Assembly: GCF_024814435.1 (NCBI RefSeq)
Contig: NZ_JANUXY010000001.1
Coordinates: 310,001-374,000 of the forward strand
Length of the DNA: 64,000 nucleotides
DNA from: Staphylococcus americanisciuri
Lineage (GTDB): Bacteria; Bacillota; Bacilli; Staphylococcales; Staphylococcaceae
Direction of reading: 5' to 3'
A program made the translations under genes and the position numbers. This document shows positions 50,585 through 59,733 of the stretch, piece by piece; positions within the stretch are counted from its first letter, which is position 1; each line of letters starts with the position of its first letter. A model generated the notes under the pieces. That model did not search any database and was not told the origin of the DNA. It saw nothing but the letters and a program-made list of their open reading frames with translations.

Positions 50585-51850
50585 ATGACAACTGAGCCAC
50601 TCGCTTCTCGCATGCGTCCACGTACAATTGATGAAGTGATTGCACAACAACATCTAGTTGGTGAGACAGGTATTATTCGTCGGATGGTACAAGCACAACG
50701 CTTATCATCCATGATTTTTTATGGGCCACCAGGTATAGGTAAAACAAGTATTGCCCAAGCGATTGCTGGTAGTACAGCTTATAAATTTCGCCAGCTCAAT
50801 GCTGTTACTAATACCAAAAAGGATATGCAATTGATTGTGGAAGAAGCTAAAATGTCAGGTCAAGTGATATTGTTGTTAGATGAAATCCATCGTTTAGATA
50901 AGGCAAAGCAAGATTTCTTATTGCCACATCTGGAAAATGGCAAAATTGTTCTTATCGGAGCAACCACCTCTAATCCTTACCATGCGATTAATCCCGCTAT
51001 TCGTTCACGTGCGCAAATATTTGAATTGTATCCACTCGAAGCACAAGATATTAAACAAGCACTACAAAACGCGCTAGATGACGAAGAGAGAGGATTAAAA
51101 CAATATGATGTCACTCTAGATGATGATGCATTTGAGTATTTCGCCACGCAAAGTCAAGGTGATGTCAGAAGTGCACTCAATGCAATGGAACTTGCAGTGT
51201 TAAGTGCAAATTCCAAACCTGTGCATATCACATTACAAGATGCAGAAGATTGTCTTCAACGTGGTGCATTTCTGAGCGATAAAGATGGAGACATGCATTA
51301 CGATGTGATGAGTGCATTCCAAAAATCTATTCGTGGCAGTGATGTAGATGCTGCATTACATTACCTTGCACGTCTAATTCAAGCAGGTGATCTGCCCACC
51401 ATTGCACGCCGCTTACTAGTGATTAGCTATGAAGATATTGGTTTGGCGTCACCTAGCGCAGGACAACGGACACTTGCAGCTATTGAAGCGGCTGAAAGAT
51501 TAGGTTTTCCAGAAGCACGTATCCCACTAAGTCAAGCAGTGATTGAGCTTTGCCTATCACCCAAATCCAATTCAGCCATTACTTCCATCGATGGTGCCCT
51601 ATCCGATATACGTCAAGGGCATATCGGTCAAATTCCTGATCACTTGAAAGATGGGCATTACAGCGGTGCAAAAGAGTTGGGGCGTGCAATGGGCTACAAA
51701 TATCCACACAACTATGATTCCGGTTTTGTCGCACAACAGTATTTACCAAATAAACTTAAAAACAAGCAATACTATCAACCAAAAGAAACATCCAAAACGG
51801 AACAGCAATTCAAACAAATTTATGATAACATCACAAAACAACAGCGATAA
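50585..51850 (+). CDS. rarA: Replication-associated recombination protein RarA (MgsA)
   Basis: 421 residues. AAA+ ATPase with Walker A FYGPPGIGKTSIAQ, Walker B LLLDEIHRLDKAKQ and sensor GATTSNPYHAINPA, followed by the tetramerisation domain (FQKSIRGSDVDAALHYLARLI). It acts at stalled replication forks. AGGAGG precedes the start. Confidence 0.96.
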   Translation: MTTEPLASRMRPRTIDEVIAQQHLVGETGIIRRMVQAQRLSSMIFYGPPGIGKTSIAQAIAGSTAYKFRQLNAVTNTKKDMQLIVEEAKMSGQVILLLDEIHRLDKAKQDFLLPHLENGKIVLIGATTSNPYHAINPAIRSRAQIFELYPLEAQDIKQALQNALDDEERGLKQYDVTLDDDAFEYFATQSQGDVRSALNAMELAVLSANSKPVHITLQDAEDCLQRGAFLSDKDGDMHYDVMSAFQKSIRGSDVDAALHYLARLIQAGDLPTIARRLLVISYEDIGLASPSAGQRTLAAIEAAERLGFPEARIPLSQAVIELCLSPKSNSAITSIDGALSDIRQGHIGQIPDHLKDGHYSGAKELGRAMGYKYPHNYDSGFVAQQYLPNKLKNKQYYQPKETSKTEQQFKQIYDNITKQQR

Positions 51851-51936
51851 TTTTAAGCACATAGGAGTGTAAGTGGAATACTGCCTTTTACAAAAGCTGA
51901 ACAGCCTAGAAACTTCGTATTGAACGTCGAATAACA

Positions 51937-51975
51937 AAAGCATGAAGCCCAATTCTACGGGACCTCATGCTTTTT
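51937..51975. terminator. Shared terminator of rarA and tcdA
   Basis: AAAAGCATGA and TCATGCTTTT form a perfect 10-bp stem with T and A runs on both sides, between convergent genes. Confidence 0.88.
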
Positions 51976-51977
51976 GT

Positions 51978-52748
51978 TTATTGCTTATCTTTAATACGTG
52001 TGACTGGAATGTCTTCCACGATTTTATTACATACATAACTTGCTAGTATTAATCCAACGACACTAGGTACAAAAGCATTAGAAGAAGGTGGCATTTGCGC
52101 TTTACGGTTTTTACCTTGTGCATCGCCTACAACTGCTTTGACATCTTCACGAATGACAATTGGACTCTCATCAGAAAAAACAACTGGTATGCCACGATAG
52201 ATTTTCTTTTGCTTTAACTTTTGACGAATAATGCGTGCAATTGGATCCGTATGTGTTTTTGAAATATCAGCTATTTGAAAGCGTGTCGGATCAATTTTAT
52301 TAGCAGCACCCATGCTTGAAATCACTTGTATACCACGTTGCAAACATTGCACCATCAAATGCACTTTATAAATAATGGTATCACTTGCATCAATCACATA
52401 ATCAATATCGTAATCGCTGAATAGTTGCTCATATGTTTCTTCTGTGTAGAACATATGTAGAGGTGTGACTTTACAATCTGGGTTAATCAATTTAATACGT
52501 TCTTCCATCAACGTCACTTTACTTTGCCCAATTGTGGTTGTTAAGGCATGAATTTGACGATTGACATTTGTAATATCCACGTCGTCTTTATCAATCAAAA
52601 TAATGTGCCCAATATTTGTACGCGCTAATGCTTCAGCAGCAAAAGACCCTACACCACCGACACCTAGCACAGCTACTGTTGTATTTTTAAGACGATCAAG
52701 ACCTTCTTTACCGATTGCAAGTTCATTTCTTGAAAATTGGTGTTTCAT
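51978..52748 (-). CDS. tcdA: tRNA threonylcarbamoyladenosine dehydratase
   Basis: 256 residues, E1-like ThiF fold. Nucleotide loop VLGVGGVGSFAAEALAR, DKDDVDITNVNRQIHA, and VIDASDTIIYKVHLM. It cyclises t6A37 of tRNA to ct6A. Gene order near rarA, cymR and aspS is the Bacillus one. Confidence 0.95.
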   Translation of the reverse strand: MKHQFSRNELAIGKEGLDRLKNTTVAVLGVGGVGSFAAEALARTNIGHIILIDKDDVDITNVNRQIHALTTTIGQSKVTLMEERIKLINPDCKVTPLHMFYTEETYEQLFSDYDIDYVIDASDTIIYKVHLMVQCLQRGIQVISSMGAANKIDPTRFQIADISKTHTDPIARIIRQKLKQKKIYRGIPVVFSDESPIVIREDVKAVVGDAQGKNRKAQMPPSSNAFVPSVVGLILASYVCNKIVEDIPVTRIKDKQ

Positions 52749-52872
52749 TCTAATCTCCCTTTTCAGTATACCTATCAGTTTTCATGTATGACTGACAAGG
52801 TATGACATCATTTATCTATATGCTTATCACAGTAAAATGATACCACATATGAAAACGAATTTGAAACACACA

Positions 52873-53766
52873 TTAGTGTCGTGATTTTGGATTCAATGCA
52901 TCTTTTAACCCCTCACCAATAAAGTTAATACATAAGATGGTAATCGTAATTGCGATAGCAGGTGGCATCCAAATCCAAGGTTTTCCACGCAAAATATCTC
53001 CTTCCTGTGCATCACTTAACATATTCCCCCATGTAGGAACCGATTTATCAATACCAAAGCCTAAAAAACTTAATCCTGCTTCAGCAACGATTTGAACAGC
53101 AAAAATTAATGTCCCTTGTACAATGACAACACTTAATATATTCGGTAATAAATGCTTGAATAAAATTTTATAAACAGGTGTACCGATTGACTGTGCTGCT
53201 AAAAAATATTCATTCTCTTTCTCTTGCATTACTTTACCACGAACTACTCGCGCAACGCCGACCCATGACAATACAATTAAGACTAAAGCCAAGACGATGG
53301 CCGATCCGTATTGATTTTCAATTTTGCCGCTAAATGTTGCGTTTAAAACGACTGCAAAAGGAATAAATGGGAATAGCATTACAAATTCAGTGAAACGCAT
53401 GAGCAATGTGTCAACCCAGCCACCATAGTAACCGGAAATCATGCCGATAAAAATACCGATAATCATCAGCCCAATCGTTGTGGTTAAGCCAAATAGCAAT
53501 GATACACGACCCGAATACAGTAAACGGCTAAATACATCACGACCACCAGAATCTGTGCCTAACCAGTGCTCTGATGACATTTGTCCTTTAATTAGAACTA
53601 AATTTTGGACATTCGGATCATGTGGCGCAAGAAATGGTGCCAATAAGGAAATTATAAATATTAAGCCTAAAATAATACTTGCTGCCATTGCTGGTTTATT
53701 TTTTAAAAATTTATGTTTCGCAATTTCAAGTGGTGAGCGATTTGTTTTTCTACCTTGTTTTGACAT
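52873..53766 (-). CDS. Oligopeptide ABC transporter permease (OppC/AppC type)
   Basis: 297 residues with about six membrane spans. HWLGTDSGGRDVFSRLLYSGRVSL and the EAA loop AAQSIGTPVYKILFKHLLPN are typical. Last gene of an A-D-F-B-C ordered operon; that order is the same as S. aureus opp4 to my knowledge. Confidence 0.93.
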   Translation of the reverse strand: MSKQGRKTNRSPLEIAKHKFLKNKPAMAASIILGLIFIISLLAPFLAPHDPNVQNLVLIKGQMSSEHWLGTDSGGRDVFSRLLYSGRVSLLFGLTTTIGLMIIGIFIGMISGYYGGWVDTLLMRFTEFVMLFPFIPFAVVLNATFSGKIENQYGSAIVLALVLIVLSWVGVARVVRGKVMQEKENEYFLAAQSIGTPVYKILFKHLLPNILSVVIVQGTLIFAVQIVAEAGLSFLGFGIDKSVPTWGNMLSDAQEGDILRGKPWIWMPPAIAITITILCINFIGEGLKDALNPKSRH

Positions 53767-53777
53767 GTCTATCCCCC

Positions 53778-54740
53778 CTAATTACTCTTAATTCGTGGAT
53801 CCACAATACTGTATGTGATATCCGAAATCAGATTTGCTAATAAACCTAAAAATGAGAAAAAGAGGAGTAAAGCCATCATTAATGGATAGTCTTTTCCACT
53901 GATTGCATCTATCAATAACTTACCAATACCTGGATATGAAAAGATTGTTTCAGTAATAACTGCACCACCAAATACAGATAAGACATCGGCACCAAAAAAG
54001 GTTACAATTGGAATGACAGAATTACGCAAAATATGTTTATTATAAATTTTTGATTCTGATAATCCTTTTGAACGGGCGGTTCTCACATAATCTTTCCGTG
54101 AGTTTTCGATAATATCATTGCGTAAAAACTGAACATAACTTGCGGTTGATAATAGCCCTAATACCGTACCAGGCAAAATCGTATGATACAGCTTGCTGAC
54201 ATAATATTCAAAAGTGCCACTTTCCAAACCAATTGCAACTGAACCTGAGAATGGAAACAAGCCTAATTGGAATGCAAAAATATATATTGCAAAAACACCT
54301 GCAACAAATGATGGAATCGCAAGCATTAAATAATTAACAAACTGAACACTGTAATCAATGGTACTGTAGGGTTTTCTCCCTGACAGCACTCCTAATGGAA
54401 AGGCAATGATGTAAGTAATAATTAAGCTTACAACACCAAGTAAGATGGTATTGGGCATGCGTTCTTTTATTAAATCAATCACTGGTCTTTTATATCGAAT
54501 TGAATCCCCTAATTCACCATGAATCACATTGTTCCCCCATTTCATATACTGTACGGGTATAGAGTCGTTAAACCCTAACTTTTCACGCTGTTCTTCATAG
54601 TAACTGGCATCAACACTAGGATCCATTTCACCTGTAAATGCATCCCCCGGCTGTAATTTAGCCAATAAAAAAATAACGATTGACATAGCGAATAATAAAG
54701 GAATCATAAGTAAAAAACGTCGAATAATTAAGGTTGTCAT
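53778..54740 (-). CDS. Oligopeptide ABC transporter permease (OppB/AppB type)
   Basis: 320 residues with six membrane spans; begins MTTLIIRRFLLMIPLLFAMS. The EAA motif is RTARSKGLSESKIYNKHILRN. Its ATG overlaps the stop of the upstream ATPase by four bases, so the longer frame to 54773 is rejected. Confidence 0.93.
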   Translation of the reverse strand: MTTLIIRRFLLMIPLLFAMSIVIFLLAKLQPGDAFTGEMDPSVDASYYEEQREKLGFNDSIPVQYMKWGNNVIHGELGDSIRYKRPVIDLIKERMPNTILLGVVSLIITYIIAFPLGVLSGRKPYSTIDYSVQFVNYLMLAIPSFVAGVFAIYIFAFQLGLFPFSGSVAIGLESGTFEYYVSKLYHTILPGTVLGLLSTASYVQFLRNDIIENSRKDYVRTARSKGLSESKIYNKHILRNSVIPIVTFFGADVLSVFGGAVITETIFSYPGIGKLLIDAISGKDYPLMMALLLFFSFLGLLANLISDITYSIVDPRIKSN

Positions 54741-55726
54741 TGTGGAAACACCTCTTCTTCTAATAGAATACAAGCTGCAAAGTGATCTGGTTCAACTTGA
54801 CGATATGCTGGTTTTTCCAGACGACATTCATCTTGAGCTATTGGGCATCTCGTATGAAACGGACAACCATGCGGTGGATCACTCGGCGAAGGAAGGTCTC
54901 CTTGTAATAAAATACGTTCTTTTTTTTGACCTGGACGTATCTCAGGAATTGCTGAAATCAAGGACTGTGTGTACGGATGTTGAGGACGACTATAGATCGC
55001 TTCGGCTGGTCCTTGCTCCACAATATGACCTAGATACATAACACAAATATAGTCACTGACATGCTTAACGACACTCAAGTCATGTGCGATAAACAAGTAA
55101 CTCAAACCAAAATCTTCTTGTAATTCAGCCATAATGTTAAGCACTTGAGATTGAACAGATACATCTAATGCACTGACAGGTTCATCTGCAATAATAAGTT
55201 TAGGTTTTAAAGCAAGTGCACGTGCAATGCCAACACGCTGACGTTGCCCACCAGAAAATTCATGCGCATATTTGTAATACGCCTGCTCGTTTAGACCAAC
55301 ACGTTTTAATAAATCTTTGACTTCTCCTTCAATCTCCTTTTGTGATTTGTGATAGTAATTACGAATTGGTTCTCCAACAATATCACCAATCATTTGCATA
55401 GGATTTAGCGATGCATAAGGATCTTGAAAGACCATTTGGAATCCTTTGCGCGCTTCACGTAAAGCTTTCCCTTTTATGTTTGTAATATCTTGGTCACAAA
55501 ATTGAATCTTTCCTGATGTGACATCTTGTAGTCGTAAAATAGTGCGACCTGCTGAAGATTTACCACATCCCGATTCGCCCACAAGTCCAACAGTTTGTCC
55601 TTTTTTAACAGCAAATGAAATGCCATCAACAGCTTTTACTTCTCCAACCTTGCGCTGAAAAATGCCACCTTTTATTGGATAATATTGTTTTAAATCTTTA
55701 ACTTCTAAAATATAATCATTCGACAT
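54737..55726 (-). CDS. Oligopeptide ABC transporter ATPase (OppF type)
   Basis: 329 residues. Walker A GLVGESGCGKSSAGRTI, signature FSGGQRQRVGIARAL, Walker B LIIADEPVSALD, and the C-terminal Cys motif CPFHTRCPIAQDEC, which in this family may bind an iron-sulfur cluster. Overlaps the upstream ATPase by 11 bases. Confidence 0.94.
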   Translation of the reverse strand: MSNDYILEVKDLKQYYPIKGGIFQRKVGEVKAVDGISFAVKKGQTVGLVGESGCGKSSAGRTILRLQDVTSGKIQFCDQDITNIKGKALREARKGFQMVFQDPYASLNPMQMIGDIVGEPIRNYYHKSQKEIEGEVKDLLKRVGLNEQAYYKYAHEFSGGQRQRVGIARALALKPKLIIADEPVSALDVSVQSQVLNIMAELQEDFGLSYLFIAHDLSVVKHVSDYICVMYLGHIVEQGPAEAIYSRPQHPYTQSLISAIPEIRPGQKKERILLQGDLPSPSDPPHGCPFHTRCPIAQDECRLEKPAYRQVEPDHFAACILLEEEVFPQ

Positions 55727-56729
55727 GTTGCAGGCCCCCTTCAGTCATCACTTTTTCATCAAACAGATGACACGATACTTGATGTGTTTCGCTAATATGC
55801 ACTGGATTTAGATTGCGTTGTGTACAAATAGGCATCGCATGTGGACAACGATTCGCAAATCTACAACCTATGTTTGGTAATTCATCAAGTCCTGGTACTG
55901 TGCCTTCAATTGTCTCCAATTTATCTTGCTTAATGTCTAATCGCGGTATCGCTTTAATTAATAAGCGTGTGTAAGGATGTTTTGGCGCATTGAAAATATC
56001 TATTACGCTCGCACGTTCGATAATTTCACCTGCATACATTACAGCGACTGTATCACAAACTTCTGAGATAACACCCAAGTCATGTGAAATGAAAATAATG
56101 CCCATATCTGTTTCTTGCTGAATGCTTTTCAATAAATCCAATATTTGTGCTTGGACTGTTACATCAAGAGCCGTTGTTGGCTCATCAGCAATGAGTAACT
56201 CCGGTGAACACGAAATCGCCATTGCAATCATCACCCGTTGTCGCATGCCACCCGATAATTGATGAGGATAAGAATCAATCACTTCATCTGCTCGTGGTAT
56301 TCCAACTTGCTTTAACAATGAAATTGCATGTTTTCTAGCTTCTTTTTTATTAGTATTCATATGAGTAATCATCATTTCAATCAGCTGATTCCCAATCGTA
56401 AATACTGGATTCAATGATGTCATCGGTTCTTGGAAAATCATCGCTAATGATTTCCCTCGTATTTTGTTAAATTGTGCCGTAGACATATTATCAATACGTT
56501 GCTGTTTGAAATAAACTTCGCCTCCATGAATCTCACCAATTTTATCTGGTAACAGTCGTAAAATAGACATACTTAATACAGACTTGCCGGAACCAGATTC
56601 ACCTACAATGCCCATAACTTCACCTTTTTGAAGTGTGAGACTGATGTTGGAAATGGCATTATACCTTTGACCATTTATTTCAAAGCCCGCACATAAATTT
56701 TTGACGCGTAATAATTCTCTATCTTGCAT
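55716..56729 (-). CDS. Oligopeptide ABC transporter ATPase (OppD type)
   Basis: 337 residues. Walker [16 protein letters not shown], signature [15 protein letters not shown], Walker [13 protein letters not shown] and [14 protein letters not shown] near the C-terminus. Second gene of the operon, 104 bases after the binding protein with a hairpin between. Confidence 0.94.
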   Translation of the reverse strand: MQDRELLRVKNLCAGFEINGQRYNAISNISLTLQKGEVMGIVGESGSGKSVLSMSILRLLPDKIGEIHGGEVYFKQQRIDNMSTAQFNKIRGKSLAMIFQEPMTSLNPVFTIGNQLIEMMITHMNTNKKEARKHAISLLKQVGIPRADEVIDSYPHQLSGGMRQRVMIAMAISCSPELLIADEPTTALDVTVQAQILDLLKSIQQETDMGIIFISHDLGVISEVCDTVAVMYAGEIIERASVIDIFNAPKHPYTRLLIKAIPRLDIKQDKLETIEGTVPGLDELPNIGCRFANRCPHAMPICTQRNLNPVHISETHQVSCHLFDEKVMTEGGLQHVE

Positions 56730-56780
56730 AACAAATCCCCCTATCCCCTAAATTTATGTATTTTTTGAAGGGTGAAAACG

Positions 56781-56812
56781 AAAGGATTGAGCTATATATT
56801 GCCCAATCCTTT
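56781..56812 (-). terminator. Attenuator hairpin between the binding protein and OppD gene
   Basis: AAAGGATTGAGC and GCCCAATCCTTT form a 12-bp stem with one wobble; CGTTTTC follows on the minus strand. It probably allows more binding protein than transporter. Confidence 0.65.
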
Positions 56813-56833
56813 ATGTTTTCTTAACAATGCATA

Positions 56834-58552
56834 TTACTCTTCAACAGTCCATTCATAAATTGGGTTCGTACCTTTTAATGACACTTCAAAGTTTTTCACT
56901 TTTTTATTTACAGCTGTAACGTCTGTCATTTCAACGATAGGAATCACCGGCACATCTTCTGCCATAATCTTTTGCCATTCTAAGTACTTCTCTTTACGTT
57001 TCTCTTTATCATCACCTACAACATTGCCATCAAGTGCCTCATCCAGTAACTTATCCGACTTTTCATTGTTGTAACGTGATTCATTCCATAACGCTGTTGA
57101 TTTATAGAAGCCTGATGGATCAGGATCTGCACCTTGTGACCATGATCTCACATACACTTCCATGTCATCTTTAGCGTTTTCTAAGTCTTCACCAAACTTA
57201 CCAAACTCAACCATTTCTGTTTTAGTTTTCAAACCAATCTTTTCCCAGTATCCCTTAAGCGCTGCTGTACGTGGTTCAAATGTTGGATTTGAGCCGGCAT
57301 AATGTTTTAAATTGATAACAAAAGGTTTACCATCCTTGTCTTCTCTCCAGCCATCGCCATCTTTGTCCTTATAACCTGCTTCATCTAAAAGCTTTTTCGC
57401 TTTTTTAATGTCATAATCATAAGTTGGTACATCGCCTTCTTTAGCGCCACTCCAGTGTGATGAAGGGATTAATCCATTCATTGGTTTACCATAACCATAG
57501 AAGAAAGCATCAATCCATTCCTTGCGATTAATTGCATGCGCCATCGCTTGACGTAACTTTTTATCTTGATATTTTGGACGTTCTTTACCGATTGTTTGTG
57601 TCTTTTTATCGTAGTCATTTAATACAAAACCAACAATAGCGTAAGTCGTTGACGGTGATTCTAAAAGTGAAATGTTTTCAGAACCATTATCACTTAATTC
57701 TTTTGCTATAGGTGCAGTCAAGCTTGCCATGTCAATTTCGCCACTTTCTAATGCTTGCGCCATCGATGTTTGTTCAACAACGCGCAGGTTAATTTTGTCA
57801 AGTTGTGGTTCACCTTGCCAATAATCAGCGAATTTTTCAAGTGTAACAGATTCGCCATCCACAATATTTTTTACTTTAAAAGGTCCAATACCGATTGGGT
57901 GTTTTCTTACTTCAGGTGATTTTGCCATATCTTTAACTGGAATATCTTTAAAAATTTTCTCGCTGATTACTGAACTTGTCCAAAGATCTAACAAGTTATT
58001 CGCTCTATTCTCTTTGAACGTCAACTCTGCTGTATAATCATCAATCTTCTTGATACCCGAGATACTATCAGCTTGACCTTTATGCTTCTCTTCTGCACCT
58101 AATACACTTTCTACATAATTATATCGCGGTCCATCGTAGTCAGGATCTGCTAAAGTTTCTAGAGTAAAAATCCAGTCGTTAATTGTGAATGGATTCCCAT
58201 CATGCCACTTAATGCCTTTTTTGATTTTAAATGTATATGTCAACTTGTCGTCTTTCTTTTGCTCCCAAGACAAGATTTTTGGTTTCATATTGAGCTCATC
58301 ATCAAAATCAACTAAAGCATCATTAAAATATCCAATTACATCTGAATCGGATGATGATCCAGAAAAGATTCCTTGAAAGTTTCCTTGAGGCGGTGCAGCG
58401 AGACCAACATTTAATGTCCCACCTTTCGCATCACTCTTTTCAGTCTTACCCTTACTTGTCCCACCTGATCCGGAATCTCCTTTGCCACATGCACCTAAAA
58501 CGACTACTACACAAAGAACTAAAATAGATAAATAACGCCACTTCTTACTCAT
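56834..58552 (-). CDS. Peptide-binding lipoprotein (OppA/AppA type)
   Basis: 572 residues. Signal peptide with lipobox LGAC (Cys22), then a Gly/Ser/Lys-rich linker. SBP family 5 blocks: TYTFKIKKGIKWHDGNPFTINDWIFTLE, and RQAMAHAINRKEWI. It is membrane-tethered and captures peptides for the ABC permeases downstream. First gene of the operon, with AGGGGG ribosome site. Confidence 0.95.
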   Translation of the reverse strand: MSKKWRYLSILVLCVVVVLGACGKGDSGSGGTSKGKTEKSDAKGGTLNVGLAAPPQGNFQGIFSGSSSDSDVIGYFNDALVDFDDELNMKPKILSWEQKKDDKLTYTFKIKKGIKWHDGNPFTINDWIFTLETLADPDYDGPRYNYVESVLGAEEKHKGQADSISGIKKIDDYTAELTFKENRANNLLDLWTSSVISEKIFKDIPVKDMAKSPEVRKHPIGIGPFKVKNIVDGESVTLEKFADYWQGEPQLDKINLRVVEQTSMAQALESGEIDMASLTAPIAKELSDNGSENISLLESPSTTYAIVGFVLNDYDKKTQTIGKERPKYQDKKLRQAMAHAINRKEWIDAFFYGYGKPMNGLIPSSHWSGAKEGDVPTYDYDIKKAKKLLDEAGYKDKDGDGWREDKDGKPFVINLKHYAGSNPTFEPRTAALKGYWEKIGLKTKTEMVEFGKFGEDLENAKDDMEVYVRSWSQGADPDPSGFYKSTALWNESRYNNEKSDKLLDEALDGNVVGDDKEKRKEKYLEWQKIMAEDVPVIPIVEMTDVTAVNKKVKNFEVSLKGTNPIYEWTVEE

Positions 58553-58583
58553 ATAAATCCCCCTTATTTTATATCTGATTAAT

Positions 58584-58617
58584 TACAATTATTGTATTAG
58601 TCTGATAATTTTGTCAA
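58584..58617 (-). promoter_or_regulatory. Promoter region of the peptide transporter, possible CodY box
   Basis: TTGACA at 58612-58617 (minus). Next to it AATTATCAGACTAAT (58596-58610) matches the CodY consensus AATTTTCWGAAAATT at 11 of 15 positions. A palindrome TACAATTATTGTA (58584-58596) covers the likely -10 (TACAAT at 15 bases or a shifted hexamer). CodY control is plausible, not proven. Confidence 0.45.
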
Positions 58618-58758
58618 TAGTTTATTTTAAATTACACAATAAACTCTAAAAATGTAAGAATTTATTTCTATTGTCACTACTGTTCTATTGTATAAAAATT
58701 AAAACAGAGAACAAATATACAAAAAATATACACTTGTTAACTGCTTATTTTTAGAATT

Positions 58759-59036
58759 TATTGATGTGTTGAGATAGCGTCATGAACAAGATGTATTCTC
58801 TTGAATAAGCATTTCATAAAGGGCACGTCCCTATCTTGAGCACAACCTTGAAACTTTTCTATTAAGTAATCAACACTTTTTGTTTCAGTATCAATCAAAA
58901 TCATATTAAATTTATGATTCTCTAAAATTTCTTTTGCCTCTCTTTACACACCTCTGTAAAATTAATATTTTATACTTTTAATTGTTCTAATAATAGTATC
59001 CTCAACTATCATCCTCCATAATATGAACACTTTCAT
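58759..59036 (-). pseudogene. Decayed response-regulator-like gene
   Basis: Reading the minus strand with frameshifts gives MKVFI, then LEDDS, TIKSI, TEVCKE, EAKEILENHKFNMILIDTE and a tail ending KRIHLVHDAISTHQ. The LEDD and MILIDTE pieces resemble the acidic pocket and phospho-Asp strand of receiver domains (AgrA-like). At least two frameshifts and in-frame stops are needed, so it is not functional. The rest of the gap (58618-58758 and 59037-59370) is A+T rich and shows nothing clear. Confidence 0.4.
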
Positions 59037-59370
59037 CATGAAATATCACTTATTACAAGATAATATATTATAATAATAAATATCAAATCGCTATGTATTT
59101 CAAATGTTTAATATATTGGACAAATATTAACTTTTTATTGTTGCATTAGATTTCCATGAAGAGTGGACAGGAAGCCCATTTTTCTAAAAAGTTTCCATTA
59201 CATCACAAAATAAAAGAACTGTTAGTATTTGAAACAAACACTATATTAATTTTGTCAAAATACGAAATTCTATCAGCAAGACTACTCCTTGAGAACTAAC
59301 AACAAGTGCAAAAAAGGTTAAAAATCGTGCTTTCAATCCAGTTATCTACTACTTTTCCTTCAAAAAACAT

Positions 59371-59606
59371 AAAAAAAATACGCAAGACATAATGCCTTGC
59401 GTACCGATAGAATCCATGATGCCGTAGTTTATTAATGCTTGATCATTTTGGCCTGCTAAGTACAGGTGGGTGTCCTGTTTCTTGTTTAGCACGTCCTCCT
59501 ATAGAGGCGTGTGCGCTGCAAGAAAACCAATTGGACTCCCTGATCAACGAGTGTTAGGTCAAAATATAAAAAGCGAACTTACGAACACCTCAGACGACTA
59601 TCTTAT
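59371..59606 (-). ncRNA. ssrS: 6S RNA
   Basis: About 235 bases in the aspS-tcdA interval, where Bacillus keeps its 6S-1 RNA (bsrA). The ends can pair (GATAG near the 5' end with CTATC near the 3' end, and TTCGTAAGTT with AACTACGG). The middle folds into a rod: GTTTTCTTG/CAAGAAAC, then GCACACGCCTC/GGAGGACGTGC. A terminator stem GCAAGGC/GTCTTGC with eight T ends it (59371-59402). No protein-coding look. It mimics an open promoter and binds sigma-A RNA polymerase. Confidence 0.8.
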
Positions 59607-59612
59607 AGCTTT

Positions 59613-59640
59613 ATATTAACACATTATTGTAAATACGCAA
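59613..59640 (-). promoter_or_regulatory. Predicted 6S RNA promoter
   Basis: TTGCGT (59635-59640), 16 bases, TAATAT (59613-59618) on the minus strand. Confidence 0.5.
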
Positions 59641-59733
59641 GCAAAATGAGTGCGTTTGAATGGATGTGAGGATTGGACGATTAACTCGTTTGATAAAAAT
59701 GACACATACTCCCCACATCATTCAAGTATTTAA

